NCBI GenBank assembly: GCA_017400455.1
Contig: JAFPTC010000018.1
Location: forward strand, 1 to 64,000
Reading direction: 5' to 3'
Origin: Prevotella sp.
GTDB lineage: Bacteria; Bacteroidota; Bacteroidia; Bacteroidales; Bacteroidaceae
DNA length: 64,000 nucleotides
Shown here: piece after piece, positions 9,190-17,909 of the stretch
Numbering within the stretch: position 1 is the stretch's first letter
Layout: every line of letters starts with the position of its first letter
Position numbers and translations under genes: made by a program
Notes under the pieces: model-generated
Seen by the model: only the letters and a program-made list of their open reading frames with translations
Database searches by the model: none
Told to the model about the DNA's origin: nothing

Positions 9190-9304
9190 AGGGGGGCCGC
9201 CCCATAAAAATTTCTCACGTGAGATTTTTTCACGGGAAGCCTTCCCAGAAAAAAATCTCACGTGAGATTTTTTGCTGGGTCGCGTGCCCCAGCAAAAAAA
9301 GCCT
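9190..9304. repeat. Palindrome cluster in convergent junction (two CACGTG palindromes plus a hairpin)
   Basis: TCTCACGTGAGA occurs at 9213-9224 and again at 9256-9267; the second extends to a perfect 24-bp palindrome (9250-9273) with A6/T6 ends. Next to it GCTGGG and CCCAGC (9274-9293) form a hairpin flanked by T and A tracts. It separates the capA-like and GH2 3-prime ends and probably acts as a bidirectional terminator. Related elements lie near 16440, 22105, 51145 and 63787. Confidence 0.8.
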
Positions 9305-9315
9305 TGTTGCCTGTA

Positions 9316-11739
9316 TTAAAAAGCCACCTCGGAAGCGCCAAGTTGATAGCCCTGCGCCTTCAGCCTGCCACTGCCGCGCACCACGGCCATGCAACGGCCA
9401 AAGAAGGCCTTGCGCTGCGGGGCGGTGAAACGCTCCATGGAGGTCTGGCAGCCATTGTCGGTGGCCACAACCTGAGCCTTGCCCTCAGTGGAGAAGAAGA
9501 TTTGATCCTCGGCCCAGGGGCAGAGATTGCCATCGCGGTCTACCACCTCAGCATTGATGAAGGTAAGATCGCGGCCGGCATAGTCCACCGTGAGGCGTAT
9601 GTGGTGTGGGGTTCCGGCCGTGCGGATGGTCTGCTGGCAAACCACCTTTCCGTCCTTGCGGCTGACGGCTTTCACCTCGCCTGGCTCAAACTGCACGCGC
9701 CAGCCCACGTGGTACTCCGTCGTCAGGCGGTCGTCGGTGCGTTCGCCGTGGCTCGTCTTCCGCTTCACGCCCTGGCTCTTGCCATTGATGAAGAGTTCCA
9801 CCTCGTCGGCCTGGTTGTAGTAGGCCCAGAGGTCGATGGTCTGGCCGGGGAGCCAGTTCCAGTGAGGAAAGAGGTGGAGCATGGGCTTCGCGGTCCATTC
9901 GCTTTGATACATGAAGTACGAGTCTTTGGGAAAACCGGCCAGGTCGATGATGCCGAAATAGCTGCTGCGGGCGGGGAAACCGTATGGCGTAGGCTCGCCA
10001 ATGTAGTCGAAGCCCGTCCAGATGAACTGTCCGCCACAGAAGGGCGTATGCTTCACCACGTCCCACGTTTCTTCATGGGTGCTGGACCACGAGGCGTGCA
10101 TGTTGTCGTAGGCTGAGCACATGAAGGTGGGATCGGTATAGGGCAGCCACCACTCCACGGGTGCCTTATAGACCGAGTCGGAGGGCATCATGTAGTAGCC
10201 TCGCGTCTGCAGGGCGCTGACGCTCTCGGTCATGATGAAGGGCTTTCCGGGGAAGTTCTTCGGAACGTCCTTCACCCACTGGTGGTGGTAGTTGAAGCCA
10301 ATGATGTCGATGGCGCCGCTGCGGAACAAGTGATTGTCGGGCGACGGCTCGTTGCAGCCGGCGGTGATGGGCCGCGTGGTGTCGTAGCGGCACACAATCT
10401 CGGCCAGGTGCTGGGTGAGCAGCGAATTGACGCTCAGCTCGCCCTCCTGGGCCAGCGTCGAGGGGTCGTGTCCGGCATTCAGAATCAGGTTGGCCTGCTC
10501 CAGCGAGAGGGTGTCGGCCTCGGCGCTGCTCCACTGCTCCAGCACCTCGTTGCCTATCGACCACATGAGGATGCTGGGATGGTTGCGGTCGCGCAGCACC
10601 AGGTCGGTGAGGTCGCGCTCGTGCCACTCGTCGAAGAAACGGGCATAGTCGCCGGCCGTCTTGCGGCGTCGCCACATGTCGAAGCTCTCGTCCATGACGA
10701 TGAAACCCATCGAGTCGGCCATAGCCAGCAGCTCGGGTGCCGGCGGGTTATGGCTGGTACGGATGGCGTTCACGCCCATTTGCTTCAGCTTCACCAGCTT
10801 GCGGCGCAGAGCATCCTCGTGAACGGCGGCTCCCAGACAACCAAGGTCGTGATGCTCGCAAACGCCGTTGAGCTTCATGTTCTGGCCATTCAGCCAGAAG
10901 CCCGTCTGGGCGTTGAACTCAAACTGGCGGAATCCTGTGACGGTCTCCACGGCGTCGGTCACGCGGCCCTTCACCAGCACTTCCGTGCGTACATTATATA
11001 TATTAGGCACCTCGGGCGACCACAACTTGGGGCGGCTCACCTTCAGTCGGCTGCCACCAAGGGCCACGACACGGCCGTCGGGGGCGGTGATGGTGTTGCG
11101 CACGGTGTATTTCGCCCCCGTGGGATTCTCCACCTCTACGTCCACGCTGACGCGCCCGTCGGCCTCGGTCTGCACATGCACGCCCCAGTGCTTCACGTGC
11201 ACCGGAGCGGTTTTCGTGAGCCACACATGGCGATAGATGCCGCAGCCGGAGTACCAGCGCGAGTTGGGCTGGTCGCTGTTGTCCACGCGCACGGCCACCA
11301 CATTGTCACCGGCCTTCAGGAAGGGCGTCACATCATATTCAAACGAGCTGTAGCCATAGGGACGGAAGCCCACTTTCTGGCCGTTCACATAGACGGTGCT
11401 GTTCATGTAGACGCCGTCGAACTCCAGGAAGTAACGGGTGCCCGACTGGGGCGTCTCGCAGTCGAAGGCGGTGAAATGCTTTCTGTACCACCCCACTCCA
11501 CCGGGCAGCGCGCCGCCACCGGCTCCGCTGGGATTGCCAGCCGAGAAGTCGCCCTCGATGGCCCAGTCGTGGGGCACGTTGAGCAGGCGCCAATGGCTGT
11601 CGTCGTAGGCGGCGCCGGCCATTGCTGCCGAATCGGCCAGCACGAAGCGCCAATGGGAATCAAAGCTCTGCCGCTCGCGGGATTGGGCAGAAATAACGGT
11701 GAACAGCAGTGCCACCAGTAGCAATAGTTGTCGTTTCAT
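9316..11739 (-). CDS. GH2 beta-galactosidase
   Basis: 807 residues with signal peptide MKRQLLLLVALLFTVISAQS, so periplasmic or outer-membrane facing. Domain order is sugar-binding jelly roll (about 25-190, LNVPHDWAIEGDF, GWYRKHF), Ig-like domain, then TIM barrel from about residue 280 with GVCEHHDLGCLG and IRTSHNPPAPELL. Acid/base Glu is in MWSIGNEVLEQ (about 395) and the nucleophile Glu in IMTESVSALQTRG (about 503). A C-terminal Bacteroidetes-type beta domain (about 690-807) follows. This architecture is that of beta-galactosidases; beta-glucuronidase is less likely. It lies 21 bp after the DUF5686 gene. It could remove galactose released from pectic galactan by the GH53 enzyme encoded further on. 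Confidence 0.93.
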   Translation of the reverse strand: MKRQLLLLVALLFTVISAQSRERQSFDSHWRFVLADSAAMAGAAYDDSHWRLLNVPHDWAIEGDFSAGNPSGAGGGALPGGVGWYRKHFTAFDCETPQSGTRYFLEFDGVYMNSTVYVNGQKVGFRPYGYSSFEYDVTPFLKAGDNVVAVRVDNSDQPNSRWYSGCGIYRHVWLTKTAPVHVKHWGVHVQTEADGRVSVDVEVENPTGAKYTVRNTITAPDGRVVALGGSRLKVSRPKLWSPEVPNIYNVRTEVLVKGRVTDAVETVTGFRQFEFNAQTGFWLNGQNMKLNGVCEHHDLGCLGAAVHEDALRRKLVKLKQMGVNAIRTSHNPPAPELLAMADSMGFIVMDESFDMWRRRKTAGDYARFFDEWHERDLTDLVLRDRNHPSILMWSIGNEVLEQWSSAEADTLSLEQANLILNAGHDPSTLAQEGELSVNSLLTQHLAEIVCRYDTTRPITAGCNEPSPDNHLFRSGAIDIIGFNYHHQWVKDVPKNFPGKPFIMTESVSALQTRGYYMMPSDSVYKAPVEWWLPYTDPTFMCSAYDNMHASWSSTHEETWDVVKHTPFCGGQFIWTGFDYIGEPTPYGFPARSSYFGIIDLAGFPKDSYFMYQSEWTAKPMLHLFPHWNWLPGQTIDLWAYYNQADEVELFINGKSQGVKRKTSHGERTDDRLTTEYHVGWRVQFEPGEVKAVSRKDGKVVCQQTIRTAGTPHHIRLTVDYAGRDLTFINAEVVDRDGNLCPWAEDQIFFSTEGKAQVVATDNGCQTSMERFTAPQRKAFFGRCMAVVRGSGRLKAQGYQLGASEVAF

Positions 11740-11760
11740 ATAGTCATGGTATTTGTTGCG

Positions 11761-14415
11761 TCAGAACGTCATGCGAATCATGAAGCGTACGCCCTGCTTG
11801 TGGGCCGTGGGCAGATGGTTGTAGTTCAGGCGGCGGATGTACTCCACATGTACTATCTTGAAGATATTGTGAATGCCGGCCGACACTTCCCAGTAGGGTT
11901 CTTTCTTGTCCATAATGTAGGAGCCTTCGGGGAAATACATCAGCAGGCCGTCGCCCTGGTTCTGGGCCAGCGTGGGGTTGTTCTTGTCAGAAAGGTCGCC
12001 CCAGAGGCATTTCACCGAGAGCCACTCGCGCCACTTCAGCTTGCGCAACAGCGGGATGCGGTTGAAGATTTTTCCGTTCAGGTCCCAGTTGAGCATGGCC
12101 GAGGCGTAGCGGTCGTTGAGGAACTCCATATTGTTGATCAGGGTGAAGGTATAGTCCTGCATGATGTAGCTCAGGTTGGTCTCGGGCATGATCAGCAGGG
12201 GGAAGGGCACCTTGTTCCACTGAATGCCGCCCTTAGCTATGAAGTCCATCTTGCCCCATGACTTCAGCCAGAAGCGCTTGTAGATGCTGGCCTCGGTGAA
12301 GTTGTAGCGATAGTCGCCGCCGAGGAATCCCTTCACGCCCATGGTGTGGCTCAGCGTGAATACGGGCGAGTCGAGGTTGATGGGCAGTCGGCGCTGCTTG
12401 GTGTTGATGAAGGTCTCGCCCGGGGCGAAGCGCAGCTCGCCGCGCAGCTCGGTGGTGCGCAGCTTTTGTGAGTAGGGCGAGGGGCCGGAGCCTGGGGCGG
12501 GCATGTGGGGATTCGACCAGTTGCGCCACTGGCTGCGGTCGGCCGTCTCGCTGAGCGGAATGAAGAACAGCTGGCCTGCGCCCTCGTTCTCCTCTGTCTT
12601 CAGCGACAGCGTGGTCCGGAAGCCCCAGTCCTCCTCGCGCTCGAAGGTGAGCGACTGGCGATTGTAGAACATCATCTTGTCAACCTTGGCCCACTTGAAC
12701 GAGGTAAAGACGTTGTCCTTGTCGGTGTGCATGAACTTGTCTGACGGCGACATCACGTCGTAGGTCGACTGGAGCGTGAGTGTGCGCTTGGGGAACTCGC
12801 GGGGCAGATATTCCTTCTTGTTGAACGACCAGATGAGATCGCCCTTGTAGTAGGTCTTCTTCGAGTCCATGCCGTGGGCAATGTATCCTGCGGCGAAGAA
12901 GTTGCTGTCGAGATTGGCGGTGGTCTGCGCCGAGAAGCGGAAGCGATAGCCGTCGACAAAGTTGCGGGTAATCATGGTGTTGATGGGACCGATGTCCACC
13001 TTCGAGGGCACTTTTGGCGTGCCAGTCTCCACAAAATTCTCTATGAAGGCCTTGGCCACGAAAATGATGTAGTTGAAGCCCTTGATCTGCTCCAGTCCGT
13101 GGACGAAGGCGTCCATCGAGCTTTCGCTCTTGGTGAGTTCCACTTGGCGGTACTGCGCCCAGAAGTCGTCGCCCTGCATCATGGCGTTCACGTCCTTCAC
13201 TTCTTTCTTCTTGCCCTTGAACAGCTGGCGCGGCAGCTCGTCGAAGGCATAGCCGGTGAGGCGGGTGTTGCGGATGACGGCGAATTGCTGCAAGAAGGAG
13301 GCCACCTTCAGCTCGGTGAACATGTCGTCGACCGAGAGCACCCACTCGCCGCTGGGCAGCTGGGTGAACTCTTGGGTTACCTTCATGTTTTCCACGAAAT
13401 TCACGTCCGACCGCTTGGGAATGGTCATCTCGCAGCGCTTCACCTGGTAGCTGCTGTCGGCCAGGATGTAGAGCTGTCCGCGAAACCCGAAATCCTGCTG
13501 ATTGTTGGGCAGGAAGGAGAGATGGAAACAGAGGTCGCGGTCGACATAGACCGTGTCCTCGATGTAATAGCGATAGAAGGCAATGGCATCGTCGCCTATG
13601 GGCGAAGTGAAGGGATACTGCAACAGGCGAATCTGGTCATCGTAGATATTAATATCGGTAAAGACGTCCTTCATCAGCGTGGTCAGTATGTCGCCCGTCT
13701 GTATGAGTTCGTTGATGCCGCTATTGTTCATTCCCTTGATGATGGTCTTCTCGTCGTGTGGCGACTTGCGATAGATTTTCTGCGACACGGTCTCGTCGAC
13801 CGAGATGGGCAGAATGAGCTTCTGGTTGTAGGGACAGGTTTCCACCTGGTCGCGCAGCCATTGTTTCTTGCCCAGCCTGCTGCTGTCGAGGAAGGCGGGC
13901 GTGACGTCGTTGAGGGCGAGCGTTAGCTTCTGATACTTATTATATTGGTAGAAGTCGTGGTTGCTCAGGTCGGTGCGCTTCTTTGCGGCCACCACCTTCT
14001 TCATCAGCTCTACGGCGGGGTTGTTTTTGCGGCTGTAGCGCGACCGCTTCGACTTCACCGTCACTTCGCCCAGCATCTTGCTGTCGGGTTTGAGCAGGAT
14101 GCGCAGATAGTGGGGCGTGCGATGGTCGACGATGATGGTCTGCTGATGATAGCCCACGGCGCTGAACGTCAGGGGCCAGCCATCGTGGCGGTCGATGGTG
14201 AACGAGCCATTGAGCTTCGAGGCCACGGCCACGCCATGACCACGATAGATGCAGCTGGCCATGGGGATGCTGTCGCCCGTCTGGGCATCGAGCACATGGC
14301 CGGTGAGTGTCTGCGCAGATGAAGTGATGAGTGATAAGTGATAAGTAATTAATATCACTACCACGTTCAACACCATTCGCATGACATACTCATTTCTATT
14401 GCCGTTTTTAATCAT
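11761..14415 (-). CDS. DUF5686 family outer-membrane protein with carboxypeptidase-regulatory-like domain
   Basis: About 884 residues from the ATG at 14415 (MIKNGNRNEYVMRM...); a later ATG at 14382 (MRMVLNVVVILITYHLSLIT) gives a cleaner signal peptide, and a TTG lies at 14424. After the signal comes a carboxypeptidase-D-regulatory-like beta domain (TLTGHVLDAQTGDSIPMAS), then the DUF5686 region starting NPAVELMKKVVAAKKRT, ending in a predicted beta-barrel with terminal FMIRMTF, a C-terminal Phe typical of outer-membrane barrels. Function is unknown for the family. Its signal peptide is encoded by a tandem TGATAAG-type repeat also found upstream. It sits between the CDP-alcohol transferase and the GH2 gene on the same strand. 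Confidence 0.88.
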   Translation of the reverse strand: MIKNGNRNEYVMRMVLNVVVILITYHLSLITSSAQTLTGHVLDAQTGDSIPMASCIYRGHGVAVASKLNGSFTIDRHDGWPLTFSAVGYHQQTIIVDHRTPHYLRILLKPDSKMLGEVTVKSKRSRYSRKNNPAVELMKKVVAAKKRTDLSNHDFYQYNKYQKLTLALNDVTPAFLDSSRLGKKQWLRDQVETCPYNQKLILPISVDETVSQKIYRKSPHDEKTIIKGMNNSGINELIQTGDILTTLMKDVFTDINIYDDQIRLLQYPFTSPIGDDAIAFYRYYIEDTVYVDRDLCFHLSFLPNNQQDFGFRGQLYILADSSYQVKRCEMTIPKRSDVNFVENMKVTQEFTQLPSGEWVLSVDDMFTELKVASFLQQFAVIRNTRLTGYAFDELPRQLFKGKKKEVKDVNAMMQGDDFWAQYRQVELTKSESSMDAFVHGLEQIKGFNYIIFVAKAFIENFVETGTPKVPSKVDIGPINTMITRNFVDGYRFRFSAQTTANLDSNFFAAGYIAHGMDSKKTYYKGDLIWSFNKKEYLPREFPKRTLTLQSTYDVMSPSDKFMHTDKDNVFTSFKWAKVDKMMFYNRQSLTFEREEDWGFRTTLSLKTEENEGAGQLFFIPLSETADRSQWRNWSNPHMPAPGSGPSPYSQKLRTTELRGELRFAPGETFINTKQRRLPINLDSPVFTLSHTMGVKGFLGGDYRYNFTEASIYKRFWLKSWGKMDFIAKGGIQWNKVPFPLLIMPETNLSYIMQDYTFTLINNMEFLNDRYASAMLNWDLNGKIFNRIPLLRKLKWREWLSVKCLWGDLSDKNNPTLAQNQGDGLLMYFPEGSYIMDKKEPYWEVSAGIHNIFKIVHVEYIRRLNYNHLPTAHKQGVRFMIRMTF

Positions 14416-14463
14416 TCTCTTCAATTATCACTCATCACTTATCACTCATCGCTTATCACTCAC
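14326..14463. repeat. Tandem ATCACTTATCACTC repeats in two opposite clusters
   Basis: At 14326-14350 runs of TGAGTGATAAG lie inside the start of the DUF5686 gene. At 14424-14463 the complementary runs of ATCACTTATCACTC appear, so the clusters form an inverted pair about 80 bp apart. They encode the YHLSLIT part of the DUF5686 signal peptide and touch the 3-prime end of the CDP-alcohol transferase gene. Confidence 0.7.
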
Positions 14464-15429
14464 CACTTTCTCCATCTCGCGGCACATCTTCTCGTGGCGA
14501 TACTTCATGTAATAATAGAGGGCTGCCAGGACGGTGATTTCGAAGACCGGGTAAATCCAGGGCAGGTTCACGAGACAGGCAACGTACATGACCGTGGCGC
14601 GGGTGTTGTGGGTAAGCGTGTTTGTCATCCACATCAGCGGCAGGCTCTGCTGGCGGAACTGCTGACGGAAGTCCTGCGGCATGTCGGCGGCATTGGGCCA
14701 TTTCTCCTTCACCTGTCGGAAGAAGCGCTGGAAATGGGGGGTGTTATTCTCCTGCTTGCGACACCAGCCTATGTAGAAGTAATGGAACAGATAGTCCCAG
14801 AAATAGCCTTTGTCGCCCACGGTGAACGGTCCCCACTTGCGCTTGGGCATGCTGTCGAGCAGGCGCTGTTCGCCCTTGGTGCTGCTCAGCTCGCTGCCTT
14901 CCTCGCCCTTGATGAAGTAGAGGTGAATCTGGCGGTAGTAGTCGGCCAGCTGGCACTGGCGGGCATGCCAATAGAAGCCTGCGAAGCCGCAGAGCACGAA
15001 GCCCCAGAAGGTCCAGTTCACTGAGCCGTCGGTGAAGGGCAGCGGCTGGTTCCACAGGCGCAGGGCGATGCCCAGATAGCAGAAGAAGAACCACACGTCG
15101 CTGGCCAGCCCGTCGAGCATTCGGCCGATGGCCGTCTTGTGGTTGGTCAGTCGGGCCATCTGGCCGTCGGTGCTGTCACAGAAGTTGGCAAACAGCATGA
15201 GCACCACGCCTGCCACGTTCCACCACAGCTCGGTGTGATAGAAACAGAAGCCGGCAGCGGCCCCGAGGAACATTGAAAGAATAGTGACGAAGTTGGGCGT
15301 GACGCCTATTTTGATCCACATCAGGGCGAAAGCCAGTCCGATGGGTCGGGTGAAATAGACGTCGAACGTCTCTTCTGTGTCGTTCGACTTGAACGACTCT
15401 TGTAGCAATTGTTTAAAAGACTTCTCCAT
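14446..15429 (-). CDS. CDP-alcohol phosphatidyltransferase family membrane protein
   Basis: 327 residues from the ATG at 15429 (MEKSFKQLLQESFKS); in-frame starts at 15450 (ATG) and 15462 (TTG) lie upstream, but a TAACTTTG box at 15438-15445 makes 15429 most likely. The family moves a phosphoalcohol from or onto a CDP-activated group in the membrane. The signature is DSTDGQMARLTNHKTAIG followed by RMLDGLASD. Several hydrophobic segments flank it. Compared with the usual D-x2-D-G-x2-A-R-x8-G-x3-D-x3-D pattern, the last Asp is one residue later (D-G-L-A-S-D). The product (phosphatidylinositol phosphate, archaetidyl-like or another polar lipid) cannot be read. The divergent neighbour is an IspD-like cytidylyltransferase. 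Confidence 0.88.
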   Translation of the reverse strand: MEKSFKQLLQESFKSNDTEETFDVYFTRPIGLAFALMWIKIGVTPNFVTILSMFLGAAAGFCFYHTELWWNVAGVVLMLFANFCDSTDGQMARLTNHKTAIGRMLDGLASDVWFFFCYLGIALRLWNQPLPFTDGSVNWTFWGFVLCGFAGFYWHARQCQLADYYRQIHLYFIKGEEGSELSSTKGEQRLLDSMPKRKWGPFTVGDKGYFWDYLFHYFYIGWCRKQENNTPHFQRFFRQVKEKWPNAADMPQDFRQQFRQQSLPLMWMTNTLTHNTRATVMYVACLVNLPWIYPVFEITVLAALYYYMKYRHEKMCREMEKVVSDKR

Positions 15430-15437
15430 TTGGGGTG

Positions 15438-15445
15438 CAAAGTTA
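15438..15445 (-). promoter_or_regulatory. -7 box of CDP-alcohol transferase gene
   Basis: TAACTTTG on the minus strand, only 8 nt before the ATG at 15429. With a start site a few bases downstream of the box, the mRNA would have almost no leader. Confidence 0.6.
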
Positions 15446-15509
15446 AGCATTTTAGCTGACAAAAAACCAGTTTTAGCCCGATTTTCTTGTCTTTCATGGA
15501 AAAAAGTGC

Positions 15510-15517
15510 TATCTTTG
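15510..15517 (+). promoter_or_regulatory. -7 box of IspD-like gene
   Basis: TATCTTTG on the plus strand, 16 nt before an ATG at 15534 and 49 nt before the ATG at 15567. Confidence 0.65.
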
Positions 15518-15566
15518 CCATCGCAACGGAGAAATGGATAATGAACAACCGTTGCACATTTTCAAA

Positions 15567-16229
15567 ATGAGACAAACAGACAGAAACATCATCATGATTA
15601 CGGCCGGCGGCGTGGGTGAGCGTTTTGGAAGCAGCGTGCCCAAGCAGTATGTAGAGATGAACGGTCGCAAGGTCATCAGCTACGTCATCGACGCCTGCAA
15701 GCAGAGCCAGCTGGCCGACGCCATCCTCGTGGTGGCCCACCCCAAGTATCACGACGAGCTGACCCGGGAATTTGGCGTAGAGGTGACGGCCAGCGGCCCA
15801 GAGCTAAACGTGACAAAGCGCAACGGGCTGGACTATATCAAGGAGCACAGCAACTGTGAGAAGGTAGTAGTGGTCGACGCCGTGAGGCCGGCCGTAGAGA
15901 GCCACGTGCTGGACCGTTTTTTCACCACGCTCGACCATTACGACGCCGTGGCCTGCGCCCGGAAGATTACCGACAGCCTGGGCCGCATTGGGGAGTGGAT
16001 TGTCAACCGCGAGGAGTATTACACGCTGTCGGCCCCCGAGGGATTCCGCTTCCAGCTCATCGACCAGCACTTCAGGGCCGACTCCCCCTTGACGGAATCC
16101 ATTCAGCAGCTGCCGCCCCAGTCGAAGGTTTTCCTCGATTTCGACGTGCCTTACTACGACAAGCTCACCTACCCCGAAGACCTGGCCAAGATTCAGTCGA
16201 TTCTCAGCCAGCGGCAGGCGCAGCAATAG
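15567..16229 (+). CDS. IspD/TarI-like cytidylyltransferase
   Basis: 220 residues from ATG 15567 (MRQTDRNIIMITAGGVGERFG); an alternative ATG at 15534 adds 11 residues. The fold is the nucleotidyltransferase of 2-C-methyl-D-erythritol-4-phosphate or ribitol-5-phosphate cytidylyltransferases: ITAGGVGERFGSSVPKQYVE binds CTP, VVVDAVRPAVE replaces the usual VHDGVRP, and SAPEGFRFQLI corresponds to the family TPQxF region. The deviation at VHDGxRP, and the divergent CDP-alcohol phosphatidyltransferase 100 bp away, make a role in making a CDP-activated polyol for a lipid or surface polymer as plausible as IspD. IspF is encoded elsewhere in the window (54512-54988), so the MEP pathway exists in this organism. 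Confidence 0.8.
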   Translation: MRQTDRNIIMITAGGVGERFGSSVPKQYVEMNGRKVISYVIDACKQSQLADAILVVAHPKYHDELTREFGVEVTASGPELNVTKRNGLDYIKEHSNCEKVVVVDAVRPAVESHVLDRFFTTLDHYDAVACARKITDSLGRIGEWIVNREEYYTLSAPEGFRFQLIDQHFRADSPLTESIQQLPPQSKVFLDFDVPYYDKLTYPEDLAKIQSILSQRQAQQ

Positions 16230-16277
16230 GCACCGGGCACGGAGCGAATACCTCTTTTGAAAATTGGAACACTGAGG

Positions 16278-16322
16278 CACAGAGATGCAGAGGCTCAAAA
16301 AAAGAAGCACTGCATCTCTGTG
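16278..16322. repeat. 13-bp perfect inverted repeat hairpin
   Basis: CACAGAGATGCAG (16278-16290) is repeated inverted at 16310-16322 with a 19-nt loop. With outward G-T, G-C, A-T and G-C pairs the stem reaches 17 bp. It follows the IspD-like gene and could be a terminator or a small mobile repeat. Confidence 0.75.
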
Positions 16323-16350
16323 TCTCTGCGCTTTTATATATAAATAATGT

Positions 16351-16510
16351 AAAACTGCATAAAAATGAATAAATATGCAGTTTTTGACTGGGGGAGCGGC
16401 CCGTTTTCACGGGAGGCCTTCCCGTGAAAAAATCTCACGTGAGATTTTTTCACGCGGCATTGAGATTTTTTCAAAACTCGGCCCCGCGTAAAACTGTATA
16501 AATATTCATT
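16351..16510. repeat. Composite CACGTG palindrome element in convergent junction
   Basis: Parts in order: AAAACTGCATA (16351-16361) inverted at 16374-16384; a hairpin with TTTTCACGGGA and TCCCGTGAAAA arms ending in the A tract near 16430; a perfect 32-bp palindrome at 16423-16454 centred on CACGTG; then a stretch through CGGCATTGAGATTTTTTC and AAAACTCGGCC; and an AT-rich tail TGTATAAATATTCATTTT. About 58 bases from 16426 on are identical to the element at 51133. It lies between the convergent IspD-like and kinase genes. Confidence 0.8.
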
Positions 16511-16552
16511 TTCAAGGAATGGCCTTCCCGCTGACAAGACAGGCTGCTGCAA

Positions 16553-17794
16553 TCAGCCCACGGGAAGATTGACGACGAACTTAGAGCCTTGGCCCACCAC
16601 AGAGTCGACCGTGATGCGGCCGCCGAGGCTGCTGACGAGCATGCTGCAAAGGCTGAGCCCCAGGCCGGCGCCGGGCACGAACTCGTCGACCTTGAAGAAA
16701 CGGTCGAAAATGCGCTGCTGGTTCTCGGGCGCAATGCCCTTACCCGTGTCCTGTACCCAGATGTCCACCCAGCCGTTCTTCGGGGCGTCGAAGCCTACGG
16801 TCACGCTGCCCTGGCTGGTGAACTTGGCTGCATTAGACAGCAGGTGTCTCACGATGTCGCTCAAGCGGCTGTAGTCGGTAGACATGGGCAGGCTCTCACA
16901 GGCATACTGGGTGATGAGCTTCACTCCCGCCGGCATCTTGGACATGAAGCGCTCCACCAGGTCGGCCAGCAGCTGGTTCAGGTCGAAGTCGGCGATGGTC
17001 GGCGGCTCCTGTCCCGACTCCACCTTCGATATGCTCACCACGTCGTCAATGAGTCCCAGCAGCTTCTGGCTGTTCTCGTTGATCATGCCTATCAGCTCCA
17101 GGCGCTCCTGCTCCGAGCCAATGTCGGTGAGCAGGTTGGCCGAGCCTACGATGCCGTTCAGCGGCGTGCGTATCTCGTGGCTGATGTTGGCAATGAAGGC
17201 CGTTTTCATCCTATCGCTCTCCTCGGCACGGTTTCGGGCCTCGATAAGGGCGTTTTCCATGGCCTTGCGATGGTCAATCTGCATGGTTGTGCCAACGACG
17301 CGCAGGGGTTTGCCCTCCACGTCGCGCTCAACGACGGTGGCAAAGCTCTCTTCCCAGTTGAAGAGATTGCTGTTGGGCACCATCACGCGATATTCCTGAT
17401 GATACTCCTCTGTACGGCCCTGGCAAAGGTCGGTCAGGGCCTGGTGCACACGCGCCTCGTCCTGTGGGTGAAGCAGATTCTTCACGGCGTTCAGGTCGTC
17501 GCCGTCGTTGAATGGCGACACCGATTTTCCCTTGTCGCGGAAGTCGTAGTCGAAACTGATAACCATCGTCTTGGCATTGAGGTGCCACGTGGTGAGCTTC
17601 ATGGCGCGCAACACGAACTCCGACTCTACATCATTCTCCTTGAGCTTGTCGAGCTGCTCCAGCTCGTATTTCAATTCCTTGCCCTGACGGCGCTGGCGGA
17701 AGAAGAAAACGATAAAAAAAACCAGCAACGCACCCATCAGGAACCAAAGGGCGACATCATAAAGAATTGATTTGGCTAACAGTGCGTGTATCAT
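16553..17794 (-). CDS. PAS-domain sensor histidine kinase
   Basis: 413 residues. One N-terminal membrane helix (LYDVALWFLMGALLVFFIVFFF) is followed by a short coiled linker, a PAS-like domain (about 60-185, with YHQEYRVMVPNSNLFNW), a HisKA domain with the phospho-acceptor His in SHEIRTPLNGIVG (about residue 206) and an HATPase domain with N box HLLSNAAKF, G1 DTGKGIAP and G2 GAGLGLSLC. No receiver domain is fused and no response regulator lies next to it, so it is an orphan kinase with unknown partner. With one membrane helix and no periplasmic loop, it probably senses through the cytoplasmic PAS domain. A TAATTTTG box (17802-17809) lies 7 nt before the ATG, implying a nearly leaderless mRNA. 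Confidence 0.93.
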   Translation of the reverse strand: MIHALLAKSILYDVALWFLMGALLVFFIVFFFRQRRQGKELKYELEQLDKLKENDVESEFVLRAMKLTTWHLNAKTMVISFDYDFRDKGKSVSPFNDGDDLNAVKNLLHPQDEARVHQALTDLCQGRTEEYHQEYRVMVPNSNLFNWEESFATVVERDVEGKPLRVVGTTMQIDHRKAMENALIEARNRAEESDRMKTAFIANISHEIRTPLNGIVGSANLLTDIGSEQERLELIGMINENSQKLLGLIDDVVSISKVESGQEPPTIADFDLNQLLADLVERFMSKMPAGVKLITQYACESLPMSTDYSRLSDIVRHLLSNAAKFTSQGSVTVGFDAPKNGWVDIWVQDTGKGIAPENQQRIFDRFFKVDEFVPGAGLGLSLCSMLVSSLGGRITVDSVVGQGSKFVVNLPVG

Positions 17795-17801
17795 TTCTGT
17801 G

Positions 17802-17809
17802 CAAAATTA
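17802..17809 (-). promoter_or_regulatory. -7 box of the histidine kinase gene
   Basis: TAATTTTG on the minus strand ends 7 nt before the start codon. Confidence 0.55.
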
Positions 17810-17849
17810 CGAATTATTTTTGAAACGAGAAATAATTTTCGGTTTTTAT

Positions 17850-17880
17850 TTTGTTATTACGCCGTTTTGGAGTATCTTTG
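17850..17880 (+). promoter_or_regulatory. Promoter of the THUMP methyltransferase operon
   Basis: TTTG at 17850-17853 and TATCTTTG at 17873-17880, spaced by 19 bp; the ATG is at 17910. Confidence 0.75.
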
Positions 17881-17909
17881 CAAGCTGAAAACAGCATTTC
17901 TTTCATTCA

